Assembly: GCA_947643165.1 (NCBI GenBank)
Contig: CANRVB010000001.1
Location: forward strand, 247,527-311,526
Direction: 5' to 3'
DNA: 64,000 nucleotides
DNA from: an uncultured Porphyromonadaceae bacterium
Lineage (GTDB): Bacteria > Bacteroidota > Bacteroidia > Bacteroidales > Muribaculaceae
Every line of letters begins with the position of its first letter. The first letter of the stretch is position 1. The translations under genes were made by a program, and so were the position numbers. The notes beneath the pieces were generated by a model that saw only the letters and a program-made list of their open reading frames with translations, had not been told where the DNA came from and searched no databases. This document shows positions 1-8,824 of this stretch, piece after piece.

Positions 1-1364
1 AGTATGCGCGTCTGCTGGAGATGACTTCGCCAGAGATGGAGGAGGAAGTGAGGAGACAGCTGGATGACAATCCGGCTCTTGAAGTTGATCCGGACATGAA
101 TGACAACGGCACGGACCAGACTTCTACGGGTAGCGACACATATAATAACCATAATCATGATGTGTCGGACTACTATCATGACATAGCATCGCGAAGCGGC
201 TCGGCCGCCGAATGGAGCAATTATGATTCAGGCGAACCGGAGTCGCTGACAGAATACCTTGACCGCCAGATAGCGGAACTAAACCTTTCGGGTCGTGAGG
301 ACGCCATAATCCACCTGATAACCGGCAATATAGACGGCAACGGATACATGACCCGATCGATAGCGGGAATATCGGATGACGCAGCCATGCAGCTCGGCAT
401 TGACACCACACCCGATGAGGTGAACGGACTATGGCAGAGGGTGAGGGCACTCGACCCGGCAGGTGTCGGCGCCGTTGACCTGCGTGACTGTCTGCTATTG
501 CAGCTTGACCGTCGCAAAGCAGACGTGGCCGTGAAAACCGCCCGCGAGATGATAGCCCACTATTTCGACCTGTTCGCTCACAAGCGCTATGACAGGCTGA
601 TGGCCGAGATGGAGATCGACAGCAAAGCTCTGTCGGAAGCCATAGAGGTAGTGCGGACACTGCACCCCAAACCGGGCACACTGGTGGGAGGCAACCCGAT
701 GGATGACCTCCAGACTCAGGTGACTCCGGACTTCATAGTAGACACCGACGGCACGGAGATAACCTTGACAATGCCCAACACCCTACCCTCGCTGAAGATA
801 GAGGAGAGTTTTGATATAAGCGACGTACAGTTGCCGGCAAAAGGGGCATCGTCGAGAGAGCGAGAGGCGATATCGTTCATCAAGTCGAAGCATGACGAGG
901 CAGCCGGATTCATAAGGGCAATAAAAATGCGCCGGCAGACATTGTATGACATGATGCGGGCCATAGTGTCCCTTCAACCGGAATTCTTCATGTCGGGAGG
1001 CGACACGTCATGCCTTCGCCCGATGATACTACGCGATGTATCTGACGCCACAGGCTACGACGTATCGGTGATATCGCGTGCAGCGGCCGGTAAATATGTA
1101 GCTACGCGCAACGGTCTATTCTCGCTGAAAAGCCTGTTTAACGAACGTTCGGGCGGCCCGGAAGCCGATGCGTCGGCAGCCCAGGTATTGTCGGCCCTAC
1201 GTGAGCTGATATCGGAAGAGGATCCATCGTCGCCAATGAGCGATGACGCTCTCGTAAACGCACTACGCACCAAAGGATTTGACATAGCACGCCGTACTGT
1301 GGCCAAGTACAGAGACCGCGCCGGAATACCGGTGGCACGGCTGCGCCGTCGATTACAATCATAA
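1..1364 (+). CDS. rpoN: RNA polymerase sigma-54 factor (5'-truncated by window edge)
   Basis: Sigma-54 directs core RNA polymerase to -24/-12 promoters that need an AAA+ activator. The frame is open from base 3 (Y-A-R-L-L-E-M-T-S-P), so the ATG at 21 is internal and the glutamine-rich region I lies mostly outside the window. Visible are the end of region I (LEMTSPEMEEEV, DNPALEV), an acidic region II, the core-binding domain (LDPAGVGAVDLRDCLLLQL), the helix-turn-helix region (SVISRAAAGKYV) and the C-terminal RpoN box ARRTVAKYRD, which contacts the -24 element. The gene ends 11 bp before a PAP2-like membrane protein and may be cotranscribed with it. Identification is firm. Only the missing N-terminus is unknown. 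Confidence 0.95.
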   Translation, partial: YARLLEMTSPEMEEEVRRQLDDNPALEVDPDMNDNGTDQTSTGSDTYNNHNHDVSDYYHDIASRSGSAAEWSNYDSGEPESLTEYLDRQIAELNLSGREDAIIHLITGNIDGNGYMTRSIAGISDDAAMQLGIDTTPDEVNGLWQRVRALDPAGVGAVDLRDCLLLQLDRRKADVAVKTAREMIAHYFDLFAHKRYDRLMAEMEIDSKALSEAIEVVRTLHPKPGTLVGGNPMDDLQTQVTPDFIVDTDGTEITLTMPNTLPSLKIEESFDISDVQLPAKGASSREREAISFIKSKHDEAAGFIRAIKMRRQTLYDMMRAIVSLQPEFFMSGGDTSCLRPMILRDVSDATGYDVSVISRAAAGKYVATRNGLFSLKSLFNERSGGPEADASAAQVLSALRELISEEDPSSPMSDDALVNALRTKGFDIARRTVAKYRDRAGIPVARLRRRLQS

Positions 1365-1375
1365 TACTTACCATA

Positions 1376-2044
1376 ATGTCAGAACAGGAAATCCCGGAGA
1401 CACAAAGGCACTACAGTGCAACAGACCGCATCATAGTCAATGCGGCTCATTTCATATCGTTCATATTCAGTCCGCTGCTGATACCATTATACGTGATGTG
1501 TCTGGCATGTTACCTGTCGTATATGGCAGTGCTACCATTCGGAACACTGGTCAAAGTGACACTGACAGTATTTGCGCTGACATGCCTGTTCCCACTCATA
1601 TCGATAGGAGTGCTCTACAAGACCGGCAAGGTGAGCGACCCAGGGCTAAACAACCGCAACGAGCGCACCATACCGTTCATAATAAGCGCGGTGAGCTACA
1701 TATTGTGCTTCATATATCTCCGGATGCTCAATGCGCCCTACTGGCTGACCAACTTCAGCGCCGCCGGTCTGGCCATAGCCATAACCGCGTGTCTGATAAA
1801 CCTGAAATGGAAGATCTCGATACACCTGGCGGCCATGGGCGGCCTGACAGGGTTCATATTGAGACTGATGGTGTCGGGACAAACGCTCCGGCCGACATTC
1901 TACTGGCTGCTGGCGGCCATAGTAGCCACAGGACTTACGGGGACGTCGCGCCTGATACTTGAACGCCATACGCCGAGTCAAGTAGGAGCCGGTGTCGTTG
2001 CCGGAGTATTGCTGACGTATTTCATAACGGGCATAAATTTATGA
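1376..2044 (+). CDS. PAP2-family phosphatase-like integral membrane protein
   Basis: A 222-residue protein with about six hydrophobic segments, resembling membrane PAP2 phosphatases, which remove phosphate from lipid or isoprenoid phosphates. A PAP2-like C-terminal motif is visible: S191-R192, five residues, H198, three residues. The usual final aspartate is replaced by Q202, and the PSGH motif is reduced to SIH around H150, so catalysis is uncertain. The KTGKVSDPGLNNRNERTIP segment (82-100) stands in the place of the K-x6-RP motif. It starts 11 bp after rpoN. Substrate and direction cannot be read from the sequence. It could be a degenerate non-catalytic member. Confidence 0.7.
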   Translation: MSEQEIPETQRHYSATDRIIVNAAHFISFIFSPLLIPLYVMCLACYLSYMAVLPFGTLVKVTLTVFALTCLFPLISIGVLYKTGKVSDPGLNNRNERTIPFIISAVSYILCFIYLRMLNAPYWLTNFSAAGLAIAITACLINLKWKISIHLAAMGGLTGFILRLMVSGQTLRPTFYWLLAAIVATGLTGTSRLILERHTPSQVGAGVVAGVLLTYFITGINL

Positions 2045-2053
2045 GGCAAAGAC

Positions 2054-2084
2054 TTTGCCAGTAAGAAAAAAAGCGCTACCTTTG
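2054..2084 (+). promoter_or_regulatory. Bacteroidetes-type promoter of the rpsF operon
   Basis: TTTG at 2054-2057, a 19-bp spacer, then TACCTTTG at 2077-2084. This matches the -33/-7 consensus of the Bacteroidetes primary sigma factor. The start of rpsF follows about 70 bp later, leaving a leader with room for a hairpin. Confidence 0.75.
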
Positions 2085-2091
2085 CGGCGAT

Positions 2092-2115
2092 TTTGTGGAC
2101 AACCACGTCCACAAA
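2092..2115 (+). promoter_or_regulatory. leader hairpin upstream of rpsF
   Basis: Perfect 9-bp inverted repeat TTTGTGGAC (2092-2100) / GTCCACAAA (2107-2115) with a 6-base loop AACCAC. It lies right after the predicted transcription start in the 5' leader of rpsF-rpsR. S6:S18 are known to bind their own leader in many bacteria, usually through a CCG-containing structure. The loop here has ACCAC, not CCG, so autoregulation is only a possibility. Confidence 0.45.
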
Positions 2116-2152
2116 GCAACCAATCAATATATAACACGCTTAAAATAAAAGC

Positions 2153-2527
2153 ATGAAGTACGAAACCGTTTTCATTTTAACTCCCGTTTTGTCTGATGCC
2201 CAGACAAAGGAAGCGGTAGAAAAGTTCTCGAAGGTGCTTACCGACAATGGCGCCACCATCGTCAACACCGAGGACTGGGGCCTTCGCAAGCTCGCCTACC
2301 CCATCCAGAAGAAGTCAACAGGCTTCTACAACCTGATCGAATTTGACGGCGACCCGACACTGGTCAAGAAGCTGGAGACAGCATTCCGTCGTGACGAGCG
2401 CGTAGTTCGTTTCCTCGTCTTCCGTCTGGACAAGTATGCAGCCGAATACGCAGCAAAGCGCCGCACCCTGCACGCAAACAAGGCCAGCGAGGCACAGTCA
2501 ACCGAAGCAGAAACCAAGGAGAACTAA
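2153..2527 (+). CDS. rpsF: 30S ribosomal protein S6
   Basis: A 124-residue S6 protein, which binds 16S rRNA in the central domain of the 30S subunit as a heterodimer with S18. The family start [15 protein letters not shown] and the internal [18 protein letters not shown] block are clear. The C-terminus carries a short polar tail (about 105-124) beyond the folded domain. It is first in an operon with rpsR (9 bp downstream) and rplI. No ssb or priB lies between them, unlike in many other phyla. Expression should follow the promoter at 2054-2084. Confidence 0.97.
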   Translation: MKYETVFILTPVLSDAQTKEAVEKFSKVLTDNGATIVNTEDWGLRKLAYPIQKKSTGFYNLIEFDGDPTLVKKLETAFRRDERVVRFLVFRLDKYAAEYAAKRRTLHANKASEAQSTEAETKEN

Positions 2528-2536
2528 ACAAACATC

Positions 2537-2806
2537 ATGGCACAAGCAAATTCAGAAATCCGCTATCTCACTCCCCTGTCGGTGGACGTGAAGAAAAAGA
2601 AATATTGCCGCTTCAAGCGCAGCGGTATCAAGTATATCGACTACAAGGATCCCGAGTTCCTGAAGAAATTTCTGAACGAGCAGGGTAAGATACTTCCCCG
2701 CCGTATCACCGGAACCTCACTCAAGTTTCAGCGTCGCGTAGCCCAGGCCGTAAAGCGTGCCCGTCACCTGGCCCTCCTTCCCTACGTAACCGACCTGATG
2801 AAGTAA
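2537..2806 (+). CDS. rpsR: 30S ribosomal protein S18
   Basis: An 89-residue S18, partner of S6 on the 30S platform. Family hallmarks are [16 protein letters not shown] and the C-terminal [18 protein letters not shown] segment. It sits between rpsF (9 bp upstream) and rplI (34 bp downstream), the common ribosomal operon order. It keeps only one N-terminal cysteine (C24), so it looks like a C- form without a zinc site. Confidence 0.97.
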   Translation: MAQANSEIRYLTPLSVDVKKKKYCRFKRSGIKYIDYKDPEFLKKFLNEQGKILPRRITGTSLKFQRRVAQAVKRARHLALLPYVTDLMK

Positions 2807-2840
2807 TCCACCTCCAATCATCACTCAAATTCAGGACACA

Positions 2841-3284
2841 ATGAAGATCATTCTTAAGGAAGATATCACCGGCCTCGGCTACAAGGACGATGTAGTCGAA
2901 GTGAAGGACGGCTATGGCCGTAACTACCTCATACCGCAGAACAAAGCAGTCATCGCAACACCCGGCGCTATCAAGGTTCTTGAGGAGAACCAGCGTCAGC
3001 GCGCCCACAAGCTCGCCAAGATCAAGGCTGATGCAGAAGCAACAGCAGCAGCACTCGAGGGCGTAGCACTGACCATCGGCGCCAAGACAAGCTCGACCGG
3101 CACCATCTTCGGTTCGGTAAACAACATCCAGATAGCAGAAGCTCTCGAGAAGCTGGGTCACAACGTAGACCGCAAGCTCATCGAAGTGAAGGAAACTATC
3201 AAGGAGGTTGGCAACTACACCGCTACTATCCGTCTGCACAAGGAAGTAGCTGTAGAAATACCCTTTGAAGTTGTAGCTGAATAA
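2841..3284 (+). CDS. rplI: 50S ribosomal protein L9
   Basis: A 147-residue L9, a 23S rRNA-binding protein that bridges out from the L1 stalk base and helps keep the reading frame. The N-terminal domain (MKIILKEDITGLGYKDDVVEVKDG, then GRNYLIPQNKAV) and the connecting helix rich in Lys and Ala (about 45-75) are typical, followed by the C-terminal domain. It is the last gene of the rpsF-rpsR-rplI operon and is followed within 26 bp by a strong hairpin. Confidence 0.97.
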   Translation: MKIILKEDITGLGYKDDVVEVKDGYGRNYLIPQNKAVIATPGAIKVLEENQRQRAHKLAKIKADAEATAAALEGVALTIGAKTSSTGTIFGSVNNIQIAEALEKLGHNVDRKLIEVKETIKEVGNYTATIRLHKEVAVEIPFEVVAE

Positions 3285-3309
3285 TATCGGCTGACTCAGA
3301 TAAAGCGCT

Positions 3310-3347
3310 GCGGCGCCATGATCCGGACCTACGGATCGTGGCGCCGC
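3310..3347 (+). terminator. strong hairpin terminator after rplI
   Basis: A 16-bp stem, GCGGCGCCATGATCCG (3310-3325) with CGGATCGTGGCGCCGC (3332-3347), containing a single U-G wobble and a 6-base loop. No long T run follows (AAACCGTTATTT), so termination may lean on hairpin strength. It closes the ribosomal operon. Confidence 0.7.
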
Positions 3348-3412
3348 AAACCGTTATTTCAGGGTAATAATCGGGCATGAATATGCATAAAGCGCAGATT
3401 TATGTGCAGGAT

Positions 3413-3445
3413 TTTGGCGCAAAATAATGCTTTTTATTATCTTCG
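3413..3445 (+). promoter_or_regulatory. candidate promoter of the cardiolipin synthase gene
   Basis: TTTG at 3413-3416, a 21-bp spacer, and TATCTTCG at 3438-3445, which differs from TAnnTTTG at one base. Its position, about 40 bp before the TTG start of the next gene, fits. Confidence 0.45.
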
Positions 3446-3486
3446 CCACCGATGTGATGCAACATCCTTAACATCAAACCACACCA

Positions 3487-4941
3487 TTGATTCACACTAT
3501 AGCTTCATTTCTCAGCATACCATGGGTATACTGGTCGCTCACGATAGCCTATGGCGTCACGGTACTGAGTATCGTGGCTGTCGTGCTGTCGGAAAACCGT
3601 AACCCTGTGAAGTCGCTGGCCTGGGTGACGGTGTTGCTTACATTCCCGATAGGAGGACTGATACTGTATATATTTTTCGGGCGCAGCATAAGGAACACCC
3701 GAATGATATCGCGGCGCAAAAAGCGCAAGCTGCTCAGGGCTGAACCGATGATAAAAACCCAAGCGGACCCTGCTGATGCCGTTCTGTCGAGGGAATCACG
3801 ACAGAATATACAGCTGGCAAAGTCGCTGTCGGGAGCGCGTTATTATCCGGGGAATACGGTGAAACTATTTACAGACGGGCGGTCGAAATTCGAATCGCTG
3901 AAACGTGATCTGAAAGCGGCCCAGAAGTATATAAACCTGCAATATTACATAATAAGCGACGATAGTCTGGGTATGGAGATAGCCGACATACTGATAGACC
4001 GCGCCAATGCGGGAGTGAAAGTGAGGCTTATATATGACTCCATAGGATCGATGTCGACCAGCGGCAAGTACTTCAAGCGGCTTAAGGAGGCGGGTATAGA
4101 TGCCGAACCGTTTGCCAAAGTAGCGTTCCCAACGTTCGCGACACGCATAAACTGGCGTAACCACCGTAAGATATGCGTGATAGACGGGAGGTGTGGCTAC
4201 ATAGGCGGAATGAATATAGCTGACCGCTATATAGACGGCGGCAAAACTTTCAGCGGATGGACCGACGCACATCTGCGTATAGAAGGCCCGGCAGTGGCCA
4301 CACTTAACTTCAGTTTTGCCGTGGACTGGAACTTCATGGGCAACCCCCTTCTGATAGACAAATCGACAAGTATGCCGGGAAGTGATGGAATGAAGGCCGG
4401 AATGCAGCTGGTCACCTCGGGGCCTACGAGCCAATGGAGCAATGTAGCAATGGTGATGCTCAAGGCTATAGGAAATGCGAAAAAGCGCGTATTCATACAA
4501 ACGCCATATTTTCTGCCACCTGAGAGCATGCTCAAGGCACTGCAGGACGCGGCGCTGGCAGGTGTGGACGTGCGGGTGATGATACCCCGGCACAGCGATT
4601 CGCTGATACTCACATATGCCTCGCGCAGCTATATATCGGAATGTCTGAAGGCCGGAATAAAAATACTGATGTTTGATGGCGGCATGCTTCACAGCAAGGT
4701 TGTGATAGTAGATGACGAATTCTCATCGGTGGGGTCGGCCAATATAGACTTCCGCAGTTTTGAACATAATTTCGAGAGCAATATGATGGTGTACAGCACT
4801 GAGCTTAACGCTGAACTGCGCCGTCGATTCAGCACAGCCCAGGGGTTGTCGGAAAGTATTCGTGCATCCCGCTGGCGCCACCGCCCTCTGCCACAGAAGA
4901 CATTTGAATCGATACTGAGACTGCTGAGCCCGGTGTTATAG
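3487..4941 (+). CDS. cls: cardiolipin synthase (phospholipase D family)
   Basis: A 484-residue membrane enzyme that joins two phosphatidylglycerol molecules into cardiolipin and glycerol. Two hydrophobic segments at about 5-35 and 44-64 anchor it. Two HKD motifs give the catalytic pair: H226-K228-D233 (NHRKICVID) and H402-K404-D409 (HSKVVIVDD). The usual length is about 480. The start is a TTG: an in-frame stop at 3469-3471 and the absence of ATG or GTG before residue 73 leave little choice. Translation from TTG gives the expected N-terminal membrane anchor. It is monocistronic, with its own candidate promoter. Confidence 0.92.
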   Translation: MIHTIASFLSIPWVYWSLTIAYGVTVLSIVAVVLSENRNPVKSLAWVTVLLTFPIGGLILYIFFGRSIRNTRMISRRKKRKLLRAEPMIKTQADPADAVLSRESRQNIQLAKSLSGARYYPGNTVKLFTDGRSKFESLKRDLKAAQKYINLQYYIISDDSLGMEIADILIDRANAGVKVRLIYDSIGSMSTSGKYFKRLKEAGIDAEPFAKVAFPTFATRINWRNHRKICVIDGRCGYIGGMNIADRYIDGGKTFSGWTDAHLRIEGPAVATLNFSFAVDWNFMGNPLLIDKSTSMPGSDGMKAGMQLVTSGPTSQWSNVAMVMLKAIGNAKKRVFIQTPYFLPPESMLKALQDAALAGVDVRVMIPRHSDSLILTYASRSYISECLKAGIKILMFDGGMLHSKVVIVDDEFSSVGSANIDFRSFEHNFESNMMVYSTELNAELRRRFSTAQGLSESIRASRWRHRPLPQKTFESILRLLSPVL

Positions 4942-5016
4942 TCGGAAGTGGCAAAAAAATAGAGCCAAGTGGACATTTTTAATATTCCAAAATGGGTAAG
5001 TATTGGGATTTTTTGC

Positions 5017-5024
5017 TAATTTTG
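5017..5024 (+). promoter_or_regulatory. -7 promoter element before the zapA operon
   Basis: TAATTTTG at 5017-5024 matches TAnnTTTG exactly and lies 19 bp before the ATG of the coiled-coil gene. No good TTTG is present at the -33 spacing, so the promoter is incomplete by consensus. Confidence 0.5.
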
Positions 5025-5042
5025 TGAAAATTTGGAACGAGT

Positions 5043-5336
5043 ATGTCCTCCGATCTACAGCAGCGCATCGAAACTGTAAGGCGCAAGGCAGGTCTTCTGA
5101 CCGAGCGCATCCACATTCTCGAATCAGCCAGCGCGGCCGACCGACGGCATATAGCCGAGCTTGAAGAACGAGTGGCAGATCTGGAGCGAAAGCTTCAGGA
5201 AGCAAATCTCAAGCTTGAATACACCGCCATCGTAAGCTCACTGGCTCCTACAGCCGATGATGTAGACGGGACAAGGGATCTGCTTGTCCGGTTAGTGCAT
5301 GAAATAGACAGATGCATCACGGATCTAAACGACTGA
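5043..5336 (+). CDS. small coiled-coil protein upstream of zapA
   Basis: A 97-residue protein with heptad-like charged segments (about 5-60, including AELEERVADLERKLQEANLKLE), predicted as a coiled coil, and a short C-terminal helix. No catalytic motif or signal peptide is present. It ends 4 bp before zapA, so the two are almost certainly cotranscribed, and a cell-division role alongside ZapA is a fair inference. In layout it recalls ZapB-type coiled coils, but no sequence link to ZapB can be claimed by eye. Confidence 0.75.
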   Translation: MSSDLQQRIETVRRKAGLLTERIHILESASAADRRHIAELEERVADLERKLQEANLKLEYTAIVSSLAPTADDVDGTRDLLVRLVHEIDRCITDLND

Positions 5337-5340
5337 TGCT

Positions 5341-5646
5341 ATGGCAAGAGAAACTCTCGACATAAACCTCAATATAGCAGGCGAATATATATCGCTCAAC
5401 AATATACCGTTCGCCGAAGAGGCCATACTCCGTCAAGCCGCCGACCAAATAAACTCGGCATGGCGCAAATGGAGTTCGCGATTTGCCGACCGCTCGGCAC
5501 TTCACATCATGGCCCGCGTAAGCCTCCTCTTTGCCCGCGCCTACCTTGTACAGAAGGAGGCAAACGGCAATGTCGATCAGCTACTGTCGGAACTCGACTC
5601 AGAGTTTGACCGTCTGCTGACATCAACCGGGATGCCGGAAGACTGA
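5341..5646 (+). CDS. zapA: cell division protein ZapA
   Basis: A 101-residue ZapA, a cytoplasmic protein that bundles FtsZ filaments at the division site. The N-terminal ZapA domain (DINLNIAGEYISLNNIPFAEEAILRQAADQINSAW, read in parts) and a C-terminal coiled coil (about 60-95) match the family in length and order. It lies 4 bp after the coiled-coil gene and is followed by a structured spacer before rny. In Escherichia coli the 6S RNA gene follows zapA, which makes the spacer here of interest. Confidence 0.88.
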   Translation: MARETLDINLNIAGEYISLNNIPFAEEAILRQAADQINSAWRKWSSRFADRSALHIMARVSLLFARAYLVQKEANGNVDQLLSELDSEFDRLLTSTGMPED

Positions 5647-5687
5647 CAAGGTCGCAACTGCATTCCATACATCTCGAGCCCGTCGAC

Positions 5688-5762
5688 GTCTGCACGCCCA
5701 ACGCCGCCTTCCCGCTATGTCCGCATCCGGGAATAAGCGTAAGTGATGGTGAGTGCGGACAT
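5688..5762 (+). ncRNA. candidate structured RNA between zapA and rny (possible 6S RNA)
   Basis: The 176-bp gap between zapA and rny can fold two ways. One is a rod: GTCTGCAC (5688-5695) pairs with GTGCGGAC (5753-5760), and inside it TTCCCG (5709-5714) pairs with CGGGAA (5728-5733), leaving a central open region. The other is a hairpin, ATGTCCGCA (5717-5725) with TGCGGACAT (5754-5762), followed by TTGTTTTAT, which could be a terminator for zapA. A rod with a central bubble next to zapA fits 6S RNA, but the paired core is far shorter than a typical 6S RNA. True ends are unknown. Confidence 0.35.
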
Positions 5763-5822
5763 TTGTTTTATATAACTATCTTGAATCAAGTAATATAGTA
5801 TTAACCCTACCCTATTCATATC

Positions 5823-7364
5823 ATGACAACAATATTAACCATCATAGGATGTCTGCTGGGCATAGCCCTCGGTGTTGCCGGAGCTGTCATAGTGACCCGC
5901 AATATGGCGAACACCCGTGCGAAGGCAATCATAGAGGAAGCCAACCGCGAAGCTGATGTGATAAAGAAAAACAAACTGCTGGAGGCCAAGGAAGAGGGCA
6001 TGAAGATAACCTCAGAGGCCGAGAAGCAGGCTCAACAGCGTCTGTCGAAAGTGCAGTCGACAGAAAGCAAACTGAAACAGCGCGAGATGCAGCTTAACCA
6101 GCAACAGAACGAGATACAGCGTTCGCGCCACGATGTAGAGCAACAGAAGGCACGCCTGGATGATCAGCGGATGCGCGTCGAAGCCCGCGACAAAGAACTC
6201 GACGCATTGACGGCCAAGGCTCGTGAAGAACTTGAGCACGTGTCGGGTCTGACCTCGGAAGAAGCCAAGGAAAAACTGATAGAGTCGCTGAAAGATGAGG
6301 CCAAGACCGCGGCTCAGAGCTACATAAACGATATAATGGACGACGCTAAGCTGACCGCCAACAAGGAGGCCAAACGTATAGTGGTACAGTCGATACAGCG
6401 TGTAGCTACCGAGACTGCCATAGAGAACAGCGTGACAGTGTTTCAGATAGACAGCGATGAGATAAAGGGCCGCATAATAGGTCGCGAGGGTCGAAATATA
6501 CGCGCACTTGAGGCTGCAACTGGTATCGAGATAATAGTAGACGATACGCCCGAGGCAATCGTACTGTCGGGCTTCGATCCTGTACGTCGCGAGATAGCAC
6601 GCCTGGCTCTGCACCAGCTCGTAGCCGACGGCCGCATCCACCCGGCCCGCATCGAGGAAGTAGTGGCCAAGGTGCGCAAACAGATCGAGGAAGAGATAAT
6701 AGAGACCGGTAAGCGTACGGCTATAGATCTGGGTATACATGGACTGCATCCCGATCTGATCCGCCTGGTAGGTAAAATGAAATATCGTTCGAGCTACGGA
6801 CAGAACCTGCTTCAGCACTCACGCGAAACAGCCAATCTGTGCGCCGTGATGGCATCGGAGCTTGGCCTGAACCCGAAGAAGGCACGCCGCGCCGGCCTGT
6901 TGCACGATATAGGCAAGGTGCCCGACGAGGAGCCGGAACTGCCTCACGCACTGCTTGGCATGAAGCTTGCAGAGAAATATAAGGAGAAACCTGAGATATG
7001 CAATGCCATAGGTGCCCACCACGACGAGATAGAGCAGACATCGCTGTTGGCTCCGATAGTACAGGTGTGCGACGCCATATCGGGTGCGCGTCCGGGAGCA
7101 CGCCGCGAGATTGTAGAAGCCTACATAAAGCGCCTCAACGATCTTGAGCAGCTTGCCCTGAGCTATCCAGGTGTCATCAAGACATATGCCATACAGGCCG
7201 GCCGAGAACTGCGCGTGATAGTCGGTGCCGACAAGATAGATGACGTTGAGACCGAAAAGCTCTCGGCTGAAATAGCAAAACGCATTCAGGACGAGATGAC
7301 CTATCCCGGCCAAGTGAAGATAACCGTTATACGCGAAACCCGCTCAGTAAGCTTCGCCAAATAA
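5823..7364 (+). CDS. rny: ribonuclease Y
   Basis: A 513-residue membrane-anchored endoribonuclease that starts mRNA decay. Domains run in family order: an N-terminal membrane segment (4-24), a long charged coiled coil (about 35-190), a KH RNA-binding domain (about 210-270, [14 protein letters not shown]) and an HD metal-dependent nuclease domain with H332 and H361-D362 (LLHDIGK). The C-terminal end [14 protein letters not shown] is typical. Codons are uniform and the gene is intact. It is 11 bp from ricT and probably heads the run rny-ricT-gldH-HAD-M24-cca. Confidence 0.97.
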   Translation: MTTILTIIGCLLGIALGVAGAVIVTRNMANTRAKAIIEEANREADVIKKNKLLEAKEEGMKITSEAEKQAQQRLSKVQSTESKLKQREMQLNQQQNEIQRSRHDVEQQKARLDDQRMRVEARDKELDALTAKAREELEHVSGLTSEEAKEKLIESLKDEAKTAAQSYINDIMDDAKLTANKEAKRIVVQSIQRVATETAIENSVTVFQIDSDEIKGRIIGREGRNIRALEAATGIEIIVDDTPEAIVLSGFDPVRREIARLALHQLVADGRIHPARIEEVVAKVRKQIEEEIIETGKRTAIDLGIHGLHPDLIRLVGKMKYRSSYGQNLLQHSRETANLCAVMASELGLNPKKARRAGLLHDIGKVPDEEPELPHALLGMKLAEKYKEKPEICNAIGAHHDEIEQTSLLAPIVQVCDAISGARPGARREIVEAYIKRLNDLEQLALSYPGVIKTYAIQAGRELRVIVGADKIDDVETEKLSAEIAKRIQDEMTYPGQVKITVIRETRSVSFAK

Positions 7365-7375
7365 TCAGAGCCACA

Positions 7376-8815
7376 ATGAGCGACAATCAGACAGACGAGC
7401 CACGCGACACTGAACGCGCCTGCGGCAAGCCTAACGGCGGCTGCTGCGGATCGTGCGGCGGAGGATGCCGCAAGCGTGATCCGCGTGGTAAACTACACTG
7501 CTACAACTGGCTTGACGATATACCCGGATCGATGGCCGACACCGACCTGGTGGAGGTGCAATTTAAGAATACCCGCAAGGGCTTTTTCCGCAACTCCAAC
7601 AAGCTTGACCTGAATACAGGCGACATGGTGGCCGTGGAGGCAGCTCCGGGCCACGATATCGGTTGCGTCACGCTTACCGGCCCGCTTGTGCAGCTTCAGA
7701 TGAAACGGTCGGGGGTGAAGAGCGACGCCGAACTCAAACGCGTGTTCCGCATAGCGCGTCAGGGCGACCTTGACAAATACGAGGAGGCCAAGGCCAAGGA
7801 AAACGACACCATGATACGCGCCCGCAAAATTGCCGAGAGCCTTAAGCTCAACATGAAGATAGGCGATGTGGAGTATCAGGGCGACGGAAATAAAGCCATA
7901 TTCTACTACATCGCAGATGAACGTGTGGACTTCCGTCAGCTCATCAAGGTGCTAGCCGAGACATTCAAGGTGAGAATCGAAATGAAGCAGATCGGTGCCC
8001 GACAGGAGGCAGGCCGCATAGGCGGTATAGGTCCCTGCGGCCGTCCGCTATGCTGTGCATCGTGGATGACCAACTTCGTATCGGTAGGCACAGCCGCGGC
8101 CAGATTTCAGGACATATCACTCAACCCGCAGAAGCTTGCCGGACAGTGCGCCAAACTGAAGTGCTGCCTCAACTTTGAAGTGGATGCCTACGTGGAGAGC
8201 GTGAAACACCTGCCACCAAAGGACATACGCCTCGAGACGACAGACAACACGTATTATCACTTCAAACACGATATATTCAAACGCGAAATAACCTACTCCA
8301 CCGACAAGTCGATAGCAGCCAATCTGGTGACAATAGACGCCTCGCGTGCATTTGAGGTAATAGCTCTCAACAAGGCCGGAGAGAAGCCCCAGTCGCTTAT
8401 GCGCGACGAGGATCTGGCCAACAGCGAGCGCTCGCCTTATAATGATATTCTCGGTCAGGACATAACCCGCTTCGATAAGAAAAAGCGCAAGAAGAAAAGC
8501 ACGAAAAAGCCGGCAGCCGACAAGCAGCCGGCACAACAGGCGCAATCATCGGAGAAACCGGTTCAGCCACGCGATAAAAACAGGCATAACCAGCCGAAAG
8601 GCCCGAAGCCTCAGGGTGGTAACAACCAGACACGCGATAGCAAGGACCAGCCAAGACCGCAGAAGCCGCCGCGTCAGGGTAGTGAACAGCCTCAGAAAAA
8701 CAATAACCAGAAGCCGCCGCGCCATGACAGACAGCCGCGCAAGCCTCGTCAGGATGACAATAACACCGGAGGCGATCAGCAGCACAAGCCATCGGCCGAA
8801 GCGACAAACGACTGA
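7376..8815 (+). CDS. ricT: PSP1-domain protein RicT with long basic tail
   Basis: A 479-residue member of the PSP1/RicT (YaaT) family. In Bacillus, RicT works with RicA and RicF as an iron-sulfur complex that guides RNase Y processing. Placement directly after rny suits that link, though RicA/F partners are not seen here. The N-terminus has a cysteine cluster (C16, C23, C24, C27, C31). The PSP1 region (about 60-290) includes GGIGPCGRPLCCASW and LKCCLNF, whose cysteines are family features. Residues from about 365 to the end are low-complexity Lys/Gln/Pro/Asn, probably disordered and able to bind RNA. The gldH lipoprotein gene follows after 9 bp. Confidence 0.88.
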   Translation: MSDNQTDEPRDTERACGKPNGGCCGSCGGGCRKRDPRGKLHCYNWLDDIPGSMADTDLVEVQFKNTRKGFFRNSNKLDLNTGDMVAVEAAPGHDIGCVTLTGPLVQLQMKRSGVKSDAELKRVFRIARQGDLDKYEEAKAKENDTMIRARKIAESLKLNMKIGDVEYQGDGNKAIFYYIADERVDFRQLIKVLAETFKVRIEMKQIGARQEAGRIGGIGPCGRPLCCASWMTNFVSVGTAAARFQDISLNPQKLAGQCAKLKCCLNFEVDAYVESVKHLPPKDIRLETTDNTYYHFKHDIFKREITYSTDKSIAANLVTIDASRAFEVIALNKAGEKPQSLMRDEDLANSERSPYNDILGQDITRFDKKKRKKKSTKKPAADKQPAQQAQSSEKPVQPRDKNRHNQPKGPKPQGGNNQTRDSKDQPRPQKPPRQGSEQPQKNNNQKPPRHDRQPRKPRQDDNNTGGDQQHKPSAEATND

Positions 8816-8824
8816 ACCATATTC

